Assembly: GCA_011634665.1 (NCBI GenBank)
Contig: WAEK01000001.1
Coordinates: 2,788,001 to 2,852,000, forward strand
Source: Mortierella sp. BCC40632
Taxonomy: Eukaryota > Mortierellomycota > Mortierellomycetes > Mortierellales > Mortierellaceae
Direction: 5' to 3'
Length of the DNA stretch: 64,000 nt
Below are positions 1-12,189 of the stretch, in pieces. The notes beneath the pieces are model-generated. The model searched no databases and was not told the origin of the DNA. It worked only from the letters and a program-made list of their open reading frames with translations. The position numbers were made by a program, and so were the translations under genes. Each line of letters starts with the position of its first letter. Position 1 is the stretch's first letter.

Positions 1-39
1 TCTAAGTCTGCATTCCTCGTCCTTCTACCTGGATGAACT

Positions 40-3000
40 ATGGCCGACCCTGCTCCCCCTACCCTTGGCATCGCCCTGCCGCCGACATCTGTGCTAAAGA
101 TCAGAGACGCCTGCTTGCCATGCCGTAAACAGCGATCCAAATGCGATGGCCAGCCATGCTGCGCCCGTTGTGCTCGTCTCGAGCTTGAATGTACCTATGT
201 CGAGCTAGTCAAGGCCCCAACGCCAGCCCCAAAAGAGCCATGGCAAGAGTTCCTTGCTACAACCGGTACGAAGCCAGAGACCCTCGAGATCCCTGCAAGT
301 GAGCTTCTCAGTGACCCTTCTGTTGTCCCCGTTGCGGATGCCACCACCTTCCCCTGGCAAAAACCAAAGATGACCCGACGACGCAAGCAGACCTCCTCCG
401 TGCGCTGCACTTGCTCCACTCCAACCACGCCTTCATCCACGTCCATGTCCACGTCCATGCTCGATCCTGCTGGCCAGGACTCGTTGCTGCAGTCGCCACT
501 CGCACAGGATGTGTCCGATCCCTTCTCTATGAGCCCAGATCCCCAGTCAACTACTGTTCATTCCACCAACTCTAATGCGACTCCAACTGCAGAGACGGGT
601 CAGACCGGTGCCAACAGTAAGCGCAAAGGTCGATCAACATCCGGCTCGTGCCGAGTGCATCAACCGCACCTGTTCAATAAACAGTCGCGGTCAACAGGAC
701 ATGGCTCGCAGGCAGGTGCCTCGCCAACCTCGATGGGAGTATCTTCCTCGACATCTGTCCCAGATGGCCTTGGTGCAGGACCGAGCGGAGCCCCTGCAGG
801 ACTTTTGCCAGCAGGGCATCGTCATCGCCCTCCCCCAACCGAGCCAGCACCGCTGCCAACCGCAGTGATCGAGACGTCCGAGAAAATCAACAATCTGAGC
901 TCAAAACTCTCTCGGCTTTACCTCTTCCCGGACACAACTCAGCCGCCACTACCACCACCGCCCCAGCTTGCCTTCCTCCAGTCCCGCTCATTGTCGCCTG
1001 TGTTGCAGTCGCACCTCATCCAGCTCTACTTCTCATACTGCTGGCCTACACAGCCAATCTTGGATCCACATACTTTCATGGCCCGACTCGCTGCTCAGGA
1101 CTATTGCACCCCTCCCCACCCGCTCCTCATTGCTGGCATGTGTGCCGCGGCAGCTCGATGTATTGACGATGCCGATATCGAAGCGCTCTGGGAGGAGCAC
1201 GACCTTCCAAACCCAACTTACCCGAGTCATGCCAATGGCGAGCCGCGTGTCCGGTCTGCGCGCGACATGATCTGTTCTATCGGCGATTACTTTGGCTCCC
1301 TTGCTAAGGGCTATTTACGGACAGAGCTGCCTTTGGTCCAGTCGCCTGACCGCTCTGGAGGCATGGGTGACCCGCTGACGGTGGTTCAGGGACTGATTAT
1401 GATGTCAACCTGGGATGCATCTATCGGGCGGCAACGGGAATGTCAGGCCTGTGCGGCACTTGCGCTGCGTATTATGATCGCAGGAGGTTGGCACCTCATG
1501 GACCATCCCAACGGTGATGGGTGTACAGATAGCAGGATTAAGATGTGGGGCACGCTAGAGCGCGAGCTGGCTCGACGCTGTTGGTGGTTTGTTTGGGTTG
1601 CTGAAAAATGGACAGCTGCAATCCTTACTCAGTATGTGGTACGTTCCGCTCATTTTTTTTTTTTTTTTTTTTTTTTGAGGTATTTCAACCTGTATACCTG
1701 TGTTGGCTAATTCTTCCGGACTGACCTTGTCCAACTCTTGTCTTATAGACTCTACATCTCTCTCTTTGTGAGACCCTTTCGTTACCTCGCGAGTTCCGTC
1801 AAGGAGATCCAAATGACACCTTGACGGTGCGCTACTTTCAGCAGAGCATTCAGGGCGCTTATCTTTGCGGGGCCATTATTCAACTCCACTATCATCCGTA
1901 CGAGGCTGAAGACGGCACCGAGTACAATCATGAGATTAGTGTGGAGGATTACCAGAGATTGGAGGCTCGACTGAACGAAATCGATACTCACCTTGAAGCC
2001 TGGTTCAAGGCTCTCCCAGATGACCTGCGCCCTGACTGGGGTGAGAGCGCAGGAGAGGATAATGGAGATAATCAAGGATTTAAACCTGGCGGAAGCTCAC
2101 AGTTTTTTGTCCCAGGGGGGGATTGGTGGTGGCGACATTATGTTGGCTCTTTACTGGAACTGAACTACCTAAGTCGTAAGCAATCCATCTTTCCATTTCT
2201 TGCCTTTTATAATTGAATACCACGTTGTTTTAATGTTTGGAACGAAGTCATCTACAACACAAGCATAACTTTAGTTTTTTACTAACGCGCGTGTGCATAC
2301 CCTTTTGTGTGTATGTGTAACTTTCTATGGTTTAGTCAAGCTGTTGCTTCACCAACCTCAGCATGTTACATCTAAAGTTCCCTCTCCTATGCCGCGGTTG
2401 AAATTGGCCCAATTGGCCAACAAGATTACCTTGACCTGCGAGCGGCTTTGGCAGTATCCCACGACTCGGCCTGTGTTCTATCACATGGCGGGTGCCATCC
2501 TTTGGCTAGCTCTCTGCTACCAACAGGCAAACACACTGAGCGATAACCCAAGGATTCGCACTCCGGCATGTGTCAACATGCAGAAGAGTTACTATCTAGT
2601 CAAGAAAGCTGGCCGTCTTGTTCATGCGGATGAGGACGAGCCCTTAACGGAACTTGAGTCAGTCAATGGAAACTGCTCTATGGTATGAATTAGAGTACAA
2701 TCTGATGTCTCTATCGATAGACCATGTTATTTGCTGTGTCTAATATGTCTTGTTGGCCATCTTCAATAGCCTACCCCATCTTTCCTTAAGCCTAGTGAAG
2801 ACCAGCATATCAAACCAATAATGGAAATATTCAAAGAAATGTTTCCTGTCATTCGACAAGCCCTCCGTGACAAAGGATTTGGACTTCGGACAAGACCTAA
2901 CGCGACGTCAAAAGTTTCTCCAAACGTGCTCCTTCCGAACCAGACCCCCTCACCGCCTGCGCCAGTGATTCAAGATATGAGCAATAGTCCTTTAATCCCT

Positions 3001-3432
3001 GGCCTACCTGCATCAGTCGATTCGTTACCTGCGTCTACAATGTCGACTATTGCGGCAGGGGCTGCAGCAGTCATTAACACTGCTGGTTGTAGTTCTCCAG
3101 GCATTTATTTGGCTCCATTAACTCCACCTGGGACCTCAAATACTACCGTTAGTTCGCCTATGACGGATTCTCTTGGTTCGGCACCTTCACCTTCACCGCC
3201 TCCAAGCAGCATTGCGTCTTGTGGGTCGAGCATGGGGCCCCTGGGAATGACGACCACTGGTCTTAATCCTGATATGCCACTTATTTCAGATTCTGGTCAT
3301 GTCTTTACACCGGGTATTATGGCTGGTATCCCTAACTGCATTCCACACCAGCAGCAACCCCATCCCTGCGTCGATTTCCAGATGCAACAGCAATCATTTG
3401 TGCACAGTCAGTCATCACAACCTCTCGTGTTC

Positions 3433-3498
<66 letters not shown>

Positions 3499-3518
3499 CA
3501 GCAACAGCAGCAACAGCA

Positions 3519-3549
<31 letters not shown>

Positions 3550-3921
3550 CAGCAACAGCAACAGCAGCAACTACAACAACAAACACAACCGGCAGCAATC
3601 TTTAATACTCAGCAAAACCCCTCAATGAGTGAAGTACACTTTCACGAGAGTACTGTCCAACACCCACACGTCCCGCTTCATTTATATCCTCCACTATTCC
3701 CTATACAGCCAATTCAGGATACTCAGGGTATGATGCCAGAAGCGGGACCCTCACTTCCACGACAGCCGTTTATTCCGCCTGGTAATTCCGGCTTGACAGA
3801 TCCTTTGAGTTCAATCATGAACATGAGCCCAGACCCCTTTGGCTCCATCGTGCAAAACGAACCCAACCTTTTGTCATCCATCATTGACTACTCCGAATGG
3901 ATCAATCACTCGTTGGAGTAA
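40..3921 (+). CDS. Zn2Cys6 fungal transcription factor with polyglutamine tract
   Basis: Predicted 1174-residue nuclear regulator. Exons 40-1638, 1749-2175, 2336-2682 and 2770-3921 join in frame. Residues 25-51 hold a Zn(II)2Cys6 binuclear cluster (Cys 25, 28, 35, 41, 44, 51, spacing CX2CX6CX5CX2CX6C, with an extra Cys40), the DNA-binding domain of Gal4-type factors. From about residue 320 the sequence resembles the start of the fungal-specific transcription factor middle domain (LIQLYFSY, then HTFMARL), continuing through exons 2 and 3. Exon 4 carries a Ser/Pro-rich region and about 46 consecutive glutamines (near 3433-3570), then an acidic/hydrophobic tail. The first intron contains a 20-nt T run. 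The ATG at 40 is the first in frame and lies only 39 bases from the window edge, so the promoter is not visible and a further upstream exon cannot be excluded. Targets are unknown. Confidence 0.9.
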
Positions 3922-3992
3922 ACAGCAAAGACATAGCAGGTTGTTCGGTGCTATGCAGTGCCAAGCAGTATTACTCCTACTTGATAAAACAA

Positions 3993-3998
3993 AATAAA
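3993..3998 (+). terminator. Candidate polyadenylation signal
   Basis: AATAAA lies about 70 bases downstream of the stop codon of the Zn2Cys6 factor, inside an A-rich stretch. Position and motif fit a poly(A) signal; fungal signals are loose, so this is only a candidate. Confidence 0.4.
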
Positions 3999-5257
3999 AA
4001 CAGGCTTTTTGTCTAGTTAACCTTCCAGAGCCGATTAGGCACACAGGTGACTTGGGCTAGTGTCTCACTCCTTGGCTTTCCTTCAGAGCAAAAACTGAAT
4101 GGATGTTCCGTCAGAGAGACTTGGCAATCGCAGAGAACTGAGGATGTTGTATTTACGCGTAACAGAACGTGATAATTTTTTTTAAACATCAAAATATGAC
4201 CATTAATCAAAAGAAACACGATGTCCTAGTGGGTCTGCGAATTCTTGGGATATTGCGTACTCAGTTGATTATCCTTTGAGATTCTTGACTTTTGAAATTT
4301 CAGTTTAGGTTTTCTCAAGTGAAGTTCAGTCCTAGTCTTCCTCAGGGACATCAATTGTCAAGCTCAAGAGGCTGTGAGATCGATACATTACTCTCATTGA
4401 GGTAATTTATCTAAAGCTAATAGGAGTATAATAAAGCAAAAGGCGGAACCCAGTGACAACGAAGTCGTTGGTTTGGGTCTAGGGCAGCTCTCTATGAAGT
4501 CTGGACTCTCATCCTTTCATGGGATGTTTCATCCTGCTTGATCAAGGGAATAAGTGCGAGCAAGGGTGAACTCTAGAATGAAAGCTTGACTTTGGAGGAT
4601 ACAATCATTGGTCGCTGTGCCTTCTACCAATACTGCGGTTATGAGCCCTCGACCATACTCTCCTAGGCGTGAACAAGTCCTTCAAGGTCAAAAAAAGTGA
4701 CAATTGTGCTTTGAGTTTGTGGGTCAGGTCAATATCCATATTTTTACTGCTCAAAGCGCAAGAATTATCGCACGGGGTGTGTGGGAAATGGACACGACAT
4801 TGTCAATCTCCTGCATCAGGAACGACCTACCTTCAGCCAACAGACGAGCTAGTCTATGTTGCCGCATGCAGCGACGGCAAAAGTGGGAGTAAGGCTAGAC
4901 CATCAGAAGGGGAGTGCAGGCTCAAAAAAAAAAAAAAAAAAAAAAAATCAAAAATCAGGTTGACGAATAAGAACATGACTAACGCAAATCTTTCTCTAAA
5001 TTTTGCCCTCATTAGGATGTCCTGCTCCAAAAAGCCATCACGTTTCCTACGGTTTTTCTTTGCTTCAGCGTTTGTCCACAGAATACTGAAGCGCTTTTCT
5101 GCAGTTTCCATCGCACACGCATCCCATCCAACTCGTCTTGATCTGTATACTATCTATTTTTTTTTTTTTTTTTTTTTCCTTCTCTCCCCCCTCATTTCTC
5201 TTTCTATTCACCTGTTACATTTCCATCAAGAGTGAGAAAAGCATTCTACACTTTGAT
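3999..5257. other. Intergenic region with homopolymer tracts
   Basis: About 1.26 kb between two plus-strand genes. It has a 24-nt A run near 4924-4947 and a T run near 5158-5177, followed by a pyrimidine-rich stretch leading to the ATG at 5258, which fits a fungal promoter and 5' leader. The open frames here have no family resemblance and are interrupted by homopolymers. I see no RNA gene. Confidence 0.5.
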
Positions 5258-8200
5258 ATGCCACATCATCATGAGTACGAAGATGGCGAGCTCGAGGAAG
5301 GTGAGCTGATGGAACCAGCTCCCTCTCGATTCTCGTCTCAGGGCCAAGGCACCTCTCGCACAAACAGCGGCCATTATAGCAGCAGCCATAACACGACCAC
5401 CTCAGTCATTCTTGGGGGTGTCAGCAGCCGCAACAGTCATCCACCTCGACCTAATGGCGGTCATGTTCATTCTAGTCATAACAGCCATAGTCAAAGTAGC
5501 ATTGGCAATGGCTCAAGTTCTAATGGTGCGACCGCCCGACATGCCTTGCCACGGCCACCATCATTTAGTCTCCATCCCAGCCTTCCACCCCCACCTCATC
5601 GCCAAGACAAGAGTCATCGACTCCATTCCAGTCAAGACTCGAGTAGCCATTCTGGGCACAATCTTAACTCTAGCAGCCATAACGGAAGTGGTAGCAAGAG
5701 ACCCAGTATTGGCGGCAACAATGGAACTTCGTCTCCTCAGCACCAGCACCAGCACCCACACTATTCTAGCGAGAGGAACAGACATGCACTTCCCAAAAAA
5801 CCTAGGTTTGAAATACAGCCCTCCTCTGATCATGCAAGGATGAAGCGGGTACTGTTTCCGTCTGCGAGGCCGACTTGACTAGTTCCCTTCTATCGATGAC
5901 AAGGATCACGTATCTGACCACTAGTCTTTGTATATCTTTTGCTCTCTTCTCCTACCTTAGATGCGGACATGTAGTCCCGATGAAGGCGAAAGGGCTGAAG
6001 AGCGAGGCAGTCATCATCCTCAAAACATGAGCACCAGCAACACTAGTTCTAGCAACATCGGATACGAAAAGGTTCTACCTCCGCAGGTCGCCTTCACGTC
6101 CAGTGACCTCCGCAATCCTACCAGGAATCTAGGCCACCTTGAGTCGTACAAACACATGCAACTAAAACCCGATGCACCAGCAAGAAGTGCTGAGGATTCG
6201 AGTCCATGCGCAACATCCAGCAGTGAGGGGATTGACACCCAAAAGCATACAGAGGGCAGTAATACCTCCTGGAACAAAAACCATCTTTCACAAAACCCAC
6301 CATCACAAGCACAGCAGTTTTCGTCCCAGGATAACTCGCCGAATTCCCATTCTACTCAAGATTCACAAGATATGAGTCTTGCCAGCCCTGCAGACAACAC
6401 CGTTCTGGAGTCTCCGAGCCAACAGATTGCAGCCCTTTCACCGACCCTTGGTCCAAACAGCAATACCCATCTCAGCCCTCCACGGGTAGATGCAAGGAAT
6501 AATATCGAAGACGGCGATTATTCCTCAGACCCTGAATCGTTGCCTCAGAGTCTAGAACAGAGGTCTCCTCTTTTCCTTGAAGGAGCGACAGATTCGCGGT
6601 CCTCCATTTCTTCTGGTACTGATGCGAACGATTCTCAGGATTTACAGGAGCAAGAGAAAGACAAAGAAAACTCGCAGCCACAGATGCTTGAGTCGAGCCT
6701 GGAGCAAAACACATCACCAGGACATATCGCTGAGGTATTTGAAGTCCTTTTATTTGTAAGATTGAACGGATATTACGCCACGTTTTGTAGTCACTGAAGG
6801 CTGACACGGTGGTTGCTTGATTAATAGATGGACGTTGCGGAGGACTCATTGTCGATTTTCTCTGAGGATGATTCGGCCATGACTGCAGAACCGAGAGATG
6901 GGACGGATCTTGGTTCACAATCCTTGGAGACTACGTTGCCTACAATAGCAGATGTCGCTTTCCAGCAGTCGCGCCAGTCGCCACCGCAGGCTACAAGAGA
7001 CTCACCAGAAAGCATTGCAAGCAACTTTGTAAATAACGACAGCGACCGGTACTCTATAGAGTCTGCAATGATACCCCCAACTACACAAATGACTACTTCC
7101 ATTAGCGAGGACTCTGCGCCCTCCAAAGTCGAGACTGAAACACTGAGATTTATTATGACAAATGAAACTCAGGACCCAGTGATCACAACAGGGGGCCAAG
7201 AAGTAGAGCAGAGCAACGAGATACAACTGTCTGACAGTTGCATGGACACGGCTGAAGATAGGATGGTGACTGAGGATACTGTGTTAGCGCCCAACATATC
7301 ATTGACAACAGCCGATCCCATAATTCATTCCAGAAATACCAGCGAACTCCAGGAACTTACCGATACCATTTTGCCAGACGAGCTCTTGGACAAGACTCTG
7401 GAAACAGAAGCAACAGGAAACAAAAATGACGGAGATCAACTGCCTGATCTACTAGCTGAGACTTTAGGCCATGAAGGAACACGGTTACTTGAAACTCTGA
7501 AGGATCTGGACAAGCCTCAGGTTCCCAAAAGTCCCTCAACAAAGGACACAGATGTGGTTGTATATGCTGTACCAACTATCGAGGAGCTTGGGTTGCACCA
7601 TCAACCGTTGCCACAACCTGAACAATCAGAGACGGATCAGGTGCAAATAGAAGATCAGCAGCACGAAGGCTCAATGAAGTCGCCGCACATCGAGTCAACA
7701 GCTCCCGTTCAAGCAGTACTGGCTATGGAATTGTTGGGTACAGAGGCAACACATCAAGATGAGACTTTGGAACCAACACCACATCAGGAGCTGACCTCGG
7801 ACTCGTTGGCCGCACAGTTGCTTCTGACTATCCAGCCCTTATTGGACGTTCCTCTTGAACCAGAGGCGGTTGCTTCGGAATCTGACAATCATCAGATCCT
7901 TGCGGAAACTGAAGATTTCATGCCAGCAAGCACCCATGAGGCTAACCACGCGGTGGCCACAGAGATGGGTACTATTGAAGGATTAGACGTGCCGGGCATA
8001 ACTGTCGATGGAGTAACCAAAGAAATCCCATGCCAGCTTGATAGAGCCGAAGAGGAGAGTCACGAAGAAAGTGTCTCTACTACAGTTAACATTCATGAGC
8101 ATGGAGACCGGGAGGAAGATGTCATGGAAAGGGCTAGTGTCGCTCTGCAAGACATGGATGGTGATGACGAGAAAGAAGAGGGAGAGGTGGATATGGACAT

Positions 8201-11200
8201 GGACATGGACATGGACACAGATATGAACTCGACGACCGTGCAGGATGATGAAGCCTCAACAGGGCTGACACAAGATCTGCCTAATATGGCCCTTTCTTCG
8301 ACCATCAGTGTTCCTCACGAGGCTGTGACTTTTCAGGAGCCAACTTTGTTGGAAAAAATCGATTATGGTAACGACGAAACGATCGAGTATCCTGATAAAA
8401 GCGAGGGGGACATGGATGACAGTCAGACCAGGACAGTGGATGTCCAGCATGAAAGAGAGGATGTTGAAGATGGCACTGGAAAAGATTCTCAGGATTCAAT
8501 GCAACTCCTCTCCAGCATTCTGACTTCGTCTACACCTGAGGGAGGTGCTCTCAGCCAGTCGCAGGATGGTGGCAATCTGTCTTTATCTGAGAATTTGGAT
8601 GAGCTTGTAGTGACTGAACTAGAATCAAAAGTAGACTTTGCTGACTTGTCACCATCTGGAGCCGAGTCAACGAGTCTTGATCTACAAAAAGTGGAGTCAG
8701 TACTCAGCTTGGAGGAGAGAGAGGAAGAAAGGTCTTTAAATCAACCCGAATCTGATTTAATATCTCCTACTGTCGACACTGAGCCCTCGGACTCTTCCAT
8801 GTCAATGGATGTCGACGATGCTCCAGGAACTGGCCCATCCTCCTTGAGCGCTCTGATCATTGAAGCGCTTCAGTCCACGCAAGCCGTATCGGCCACAAAT
8901 ACGGGCGTCTTGGAAACCACGGCCACTTCAGCGGATGATTGTGAACATTTGGAAGAGGAGTGCTCTGCGAATGAGGAGAGCCAGCACACTGAGCCTGCCG
9001 TTAACGACCTTGACCTTGACAAGGAACCACTATTGAGTGTCACAGCTCAACCAGCAGCAGACAAGGACATGTCAGCGACCAGAGTGGAATCCGAAAAAGT
9101 GGGAATCGACAATGGCTCTTCCAATGAGAGCGAATACACACAAGATTCAAACTCTTTGGTTCCGTCTACCATCAACACCATTGACAGTGTAGAGAGTGAA
9201 GAGAGAAGCAAACCATCACCAGATGCGGTGTTACCAGAAGAGGCCAAGTTGTCGATAGAAACACCGATTGAAGGCTCTTCAACAGACGTAATGGAGATTC
9301 AGCCCTCACAGCATTTCATTGCCACGACAATCGACAGTCACTCACCGGATACTCCCAGTACAAGTGTAAAGGAGCAGGATCTTGTGGGCGAAACAGATCA
9401 TGATTCTGAAGAAACCAAAGTAGTGGGGATTGTGCAGATTCAGAATCTTGTTGATAGACAATCAGCGATCATTGCTGAGACTTCTCTGTCAGTCACAACT
9501 ATGGATGGCGAAGATATTGGTCCTGACCCGAGCTCTGAAGACGTAGCCAACTTGAATTCTGCAGACACTGATGGCTTGAAGTCTGGAGATATTGTTGACT
9601 TGGACTCTGGGGATGTTGTTGGTTTGGACTCTGGAGATGTTGCTGACTTGGACGCTGGAGATATTGTTGGCTTGGACTCTGGAGATGTCGCTGGCTTGGA
9701 CTCTGGAGACATTGTTGACATGAGCTCTGGATATGATGTTGGTTCGAGCTCTGGAGACATTGTTGGCTTGAGTTCTGGGGATGTTGCTGACTTGAACTCT
9801 GGAGACACTGTTGGCACGGGCCCTAGAGATACTGCTGACTTGAGCTCTGGAGACATTGTTGACTTGAACCCTGGAGATGTTGCTAGCTCGAACCCTGGAG
9901 ACGCTGACGACTTGAGCTCTGGGGATGCCGCTGGCTTGAGCTCTGGAGACATTGCTGACATCGGTCCAGGAGATGTTGTTGAATTGAGCTCTAAAGACAT
10001 TGTTGACTTGAACCCTGGAGATGCTGCTGACTCGAGCTCTGGAGGCACTGTTGACTTGAGCTCTAGAGATGTTGCTGAATCGAACTCTGGAGATATTGCT
10101 GGCTTGAGCTCTGGAAATGCTGCTGGCTCTTTTATGGACGATGGTGTGAACGACAACATCAGCACTTCATCTCTGACATCATTGACGCCACGCAAAGACA
10201 TGCTGCTAGCCGAAGAGAACTTGCCATCAACACATGCCTCGGCCATGACTATGGAGGAAGAACCTGTTCCCATGGAAGTTGATCTTGGCGAGAGTGCAGA
10301 AATGATGAGTGATATTGAGATGGAAGGATCACCACAGACCGTTCCTAACTTGAAGTCATCCTTGTCGGACACAAGTCTCAGTGTCACGGCCGACACCTCG
10401 ACCATCGCCTCACAAGACTCGAGCGCGCCTCAAGAACGGAGCCTCAAACGACCCGCTAGCGAAGGAGAAGACCATGAGGATATAAGGGTCACAATTGCGA
10501 CAGAGGGTCCAGTGGAAGTGATGGATGAGAAAATGGAGTCTCCTTTGCAGGAAGCTTTGCCTATCCCATCCTCTCCACCACGACCACTATCACAACAGAG
10601 GCCGCAGGTACGACCACGATCCAAGTCAGCCCTCCAGCCGCCACTTTCTGTACTGTTTGACGCGCGAGCTACCAACGACAATAGAAACAGGGTACTCCCG
10701 AGCTGGCATCATGTTGCAGGGTCGGATCTGGCGCTTCTTTCCGAGATGGCCATGTCAACAGGTGATCTGAATCGACTCCGACGAGAGATGACATGGCAAG
10801 AAGAGCGGACTAGTGAGATCAAAACCCGGGATCCAGTCATTGAAGTGTTGCTGGATAAGGCGCTTGGTCGAGAGGTTACAATGAACAGAGCTCTGTCGCC
10901 ACGGTCACCGCAAGAGGGACAAGGACAAAGATGGGGTCTCAGTCAAGTGAATGAGGAAAAGAAACTAGAGAGTGCGATGCTTGATCAAGATCTGGATCAT
11001 GAACGGAAGCGGAAACGAGGCACAGGAGTACAGTCAGGATCTAAAAGACAAGGGCCAAATGGAGCTAATGAGCCTCAGCGTCGAGGGGAAGATGAAGGTC
11101 GATGGACTGGAAAGGTGCAACTGAGTACAGAATCCCGTCTAGCCTTGTCGATGCTCAAAATCCAATTGTTGACACAAGTGGAAGAGCAGCAACGACTGGA

Positions 11201-11534
11201 ACAAGATCAGCGAGCTCTTGAACGCACTGTGGAGCGGGCTCATGGACGAATCGAGTCAACTCGGCGGGAACAACAAGTGGTGGATGCACGAATGCAAGAA
11301 CTGTTGGGGCGACAAAAGGAGATGACGATAGCGTTGGAGAGGCATCGAGTGGAGGAAGAGGAGGCCAAGGAAAGTTGGAGAAGACAACGAGCCCAAAGTG
11401 TGAAGGAGATTCAGGATTTGGTTTCGAAACTCAAGGTTCTTCAAGGGTCAACCACAACAACAACAACAGCAGCAGCAGCAACAGCAGTATCTATTGCTGC
11501 GACGGCAACGGTTCCACGGAATGCTACAGTCTAG
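5258..11534 (+). CDS. Very long acidic low-complexity protein with octapeptide repeats and C-terminal coiled coil
   Basis: Predicted 2023 residues in three exons, 5258-5848, 5961-6734 and 6828-11534; both introns are phase 0 with GT-AG ends. I do not recognise the family. The N-terminus starts with a histidine cluster, then Asp/Glu-Gly (GELEEGEL), then a His/Ser/Asn-rich part. The middle is Ser/Thr/Asp/Glu-rich and has a short Met-Asp run near 8190-8220. Near nt 9534-10128 about 24 degenerate copies of an eight-residue unit of the form SGDIVDLx follow one another. The last third carries basic clusters (ERKRKRG near 11000) and a Gln/Glu/Arg-rich helix from about 11120 to 11440 that reads as a coiled coil. 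It is probably largely disordered and possibly nuclear. The ATG at 5258 was chosen as the first in frame after the T run. It could be a scaffold or chromatin/RNA-associated protein, but no function is assigned. Confidence 0.75.
9534..10128 (+). repeat. Coding minisatellite, 24-nt unit, about 24 copies
   Basis: Within the acidic giant protein a 24-nt unit encodes variants of Ser-Gly-Asp-(Ile/Val)-(Val/Ala)-(Asp/Gly)-Leu-(Asp/Ser/Asn). Copies differ by base substitutions but not by frame, so length change is always by eight residues. Variants with Pro-Gly-Asp or Ser-Arg-Asp occur in the second half. Confidence 0.85.
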
Positions 11535-12189
11535 TTTCCTTCCTTTTCTCCCCCTTCCCTTTACATCACGATACATTTATTTTTAAAAAAAAAAAAAAAA
11601 AAAACCCTCTCTGTTGTTCTTTTTACATTTGGTCTCGTTTTCTTTTTTGCTTGGCTATCTACTTTGTCACGTCTCCAAATGGGTAGATGGAATCATCATG
11701 GTTCACTTTAGATCTGGAAATGGTAAACAGGGAGAGAAGGAAGGGAGGGGGGAGGTGTGTGTTTTTTTTATATTTATTTATTTATTAAATGGAGGAGTGC
11801 ACGAGTAAAAAAAAAAAAAAAGGTTTTCTGTGTTGTCTGTGTGGTGAGTGATAATGCGCATGTGTGTCCTGAACGACGAACAGACGACTGTGGTTGATAA
11901 ATAACGTTTAGAAAGAAAGAAAAATGTGGCGAGATGGAGGGAGGGGGAATAAATAGGCGTGGGACATGAAAAAAGAGGTCTTGGCACCATGATGCAAGGT
12001 ACATGGTACAAGGGTGTTGTCGAACAGGAAGGAAAAGGTGTGTGTGAGTAAAAAAGAGAGAGAGAGGACATGGTTGAAAGAAAGAAAACAGAGATGCAAG
12101 AAAAAAAAAAAAAGGACGCTTGGATCCTCGCCCCCCTCGCCCTCTTCAAAAGTATCTCCAGCAGGAACAAATAGAAAATAATTTCTCCA
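11535..12189. other. Convergent intergenic region (3' ends of two genes)
   Basis: About 650 bases between the stop codons of two convergent genes. It contains A runs near 11586-11604, 11807-11821 and 12100-12114 and a T/A-rich block near 11760-11790. No coding signal is credible. It most likely holds two 3' UTRs and polyadenylation sites. Confidence 0.5.

Noticed and set aside
3332..3598. Alanine/valine-rich and Asn/Ser-rich frames over the CAG tract
   Set aside because: They are alternative-frame readings of the polyglutamine repeat.
9440..10405. Minus-strand open frame of 321 codons with Pro-Glu-Leu-Lys-Ser repeats
   Set aside because: It is the antisense reading of the 24-nt repeat in the giant acidic protein; a repeat without stops stays open in several frames.
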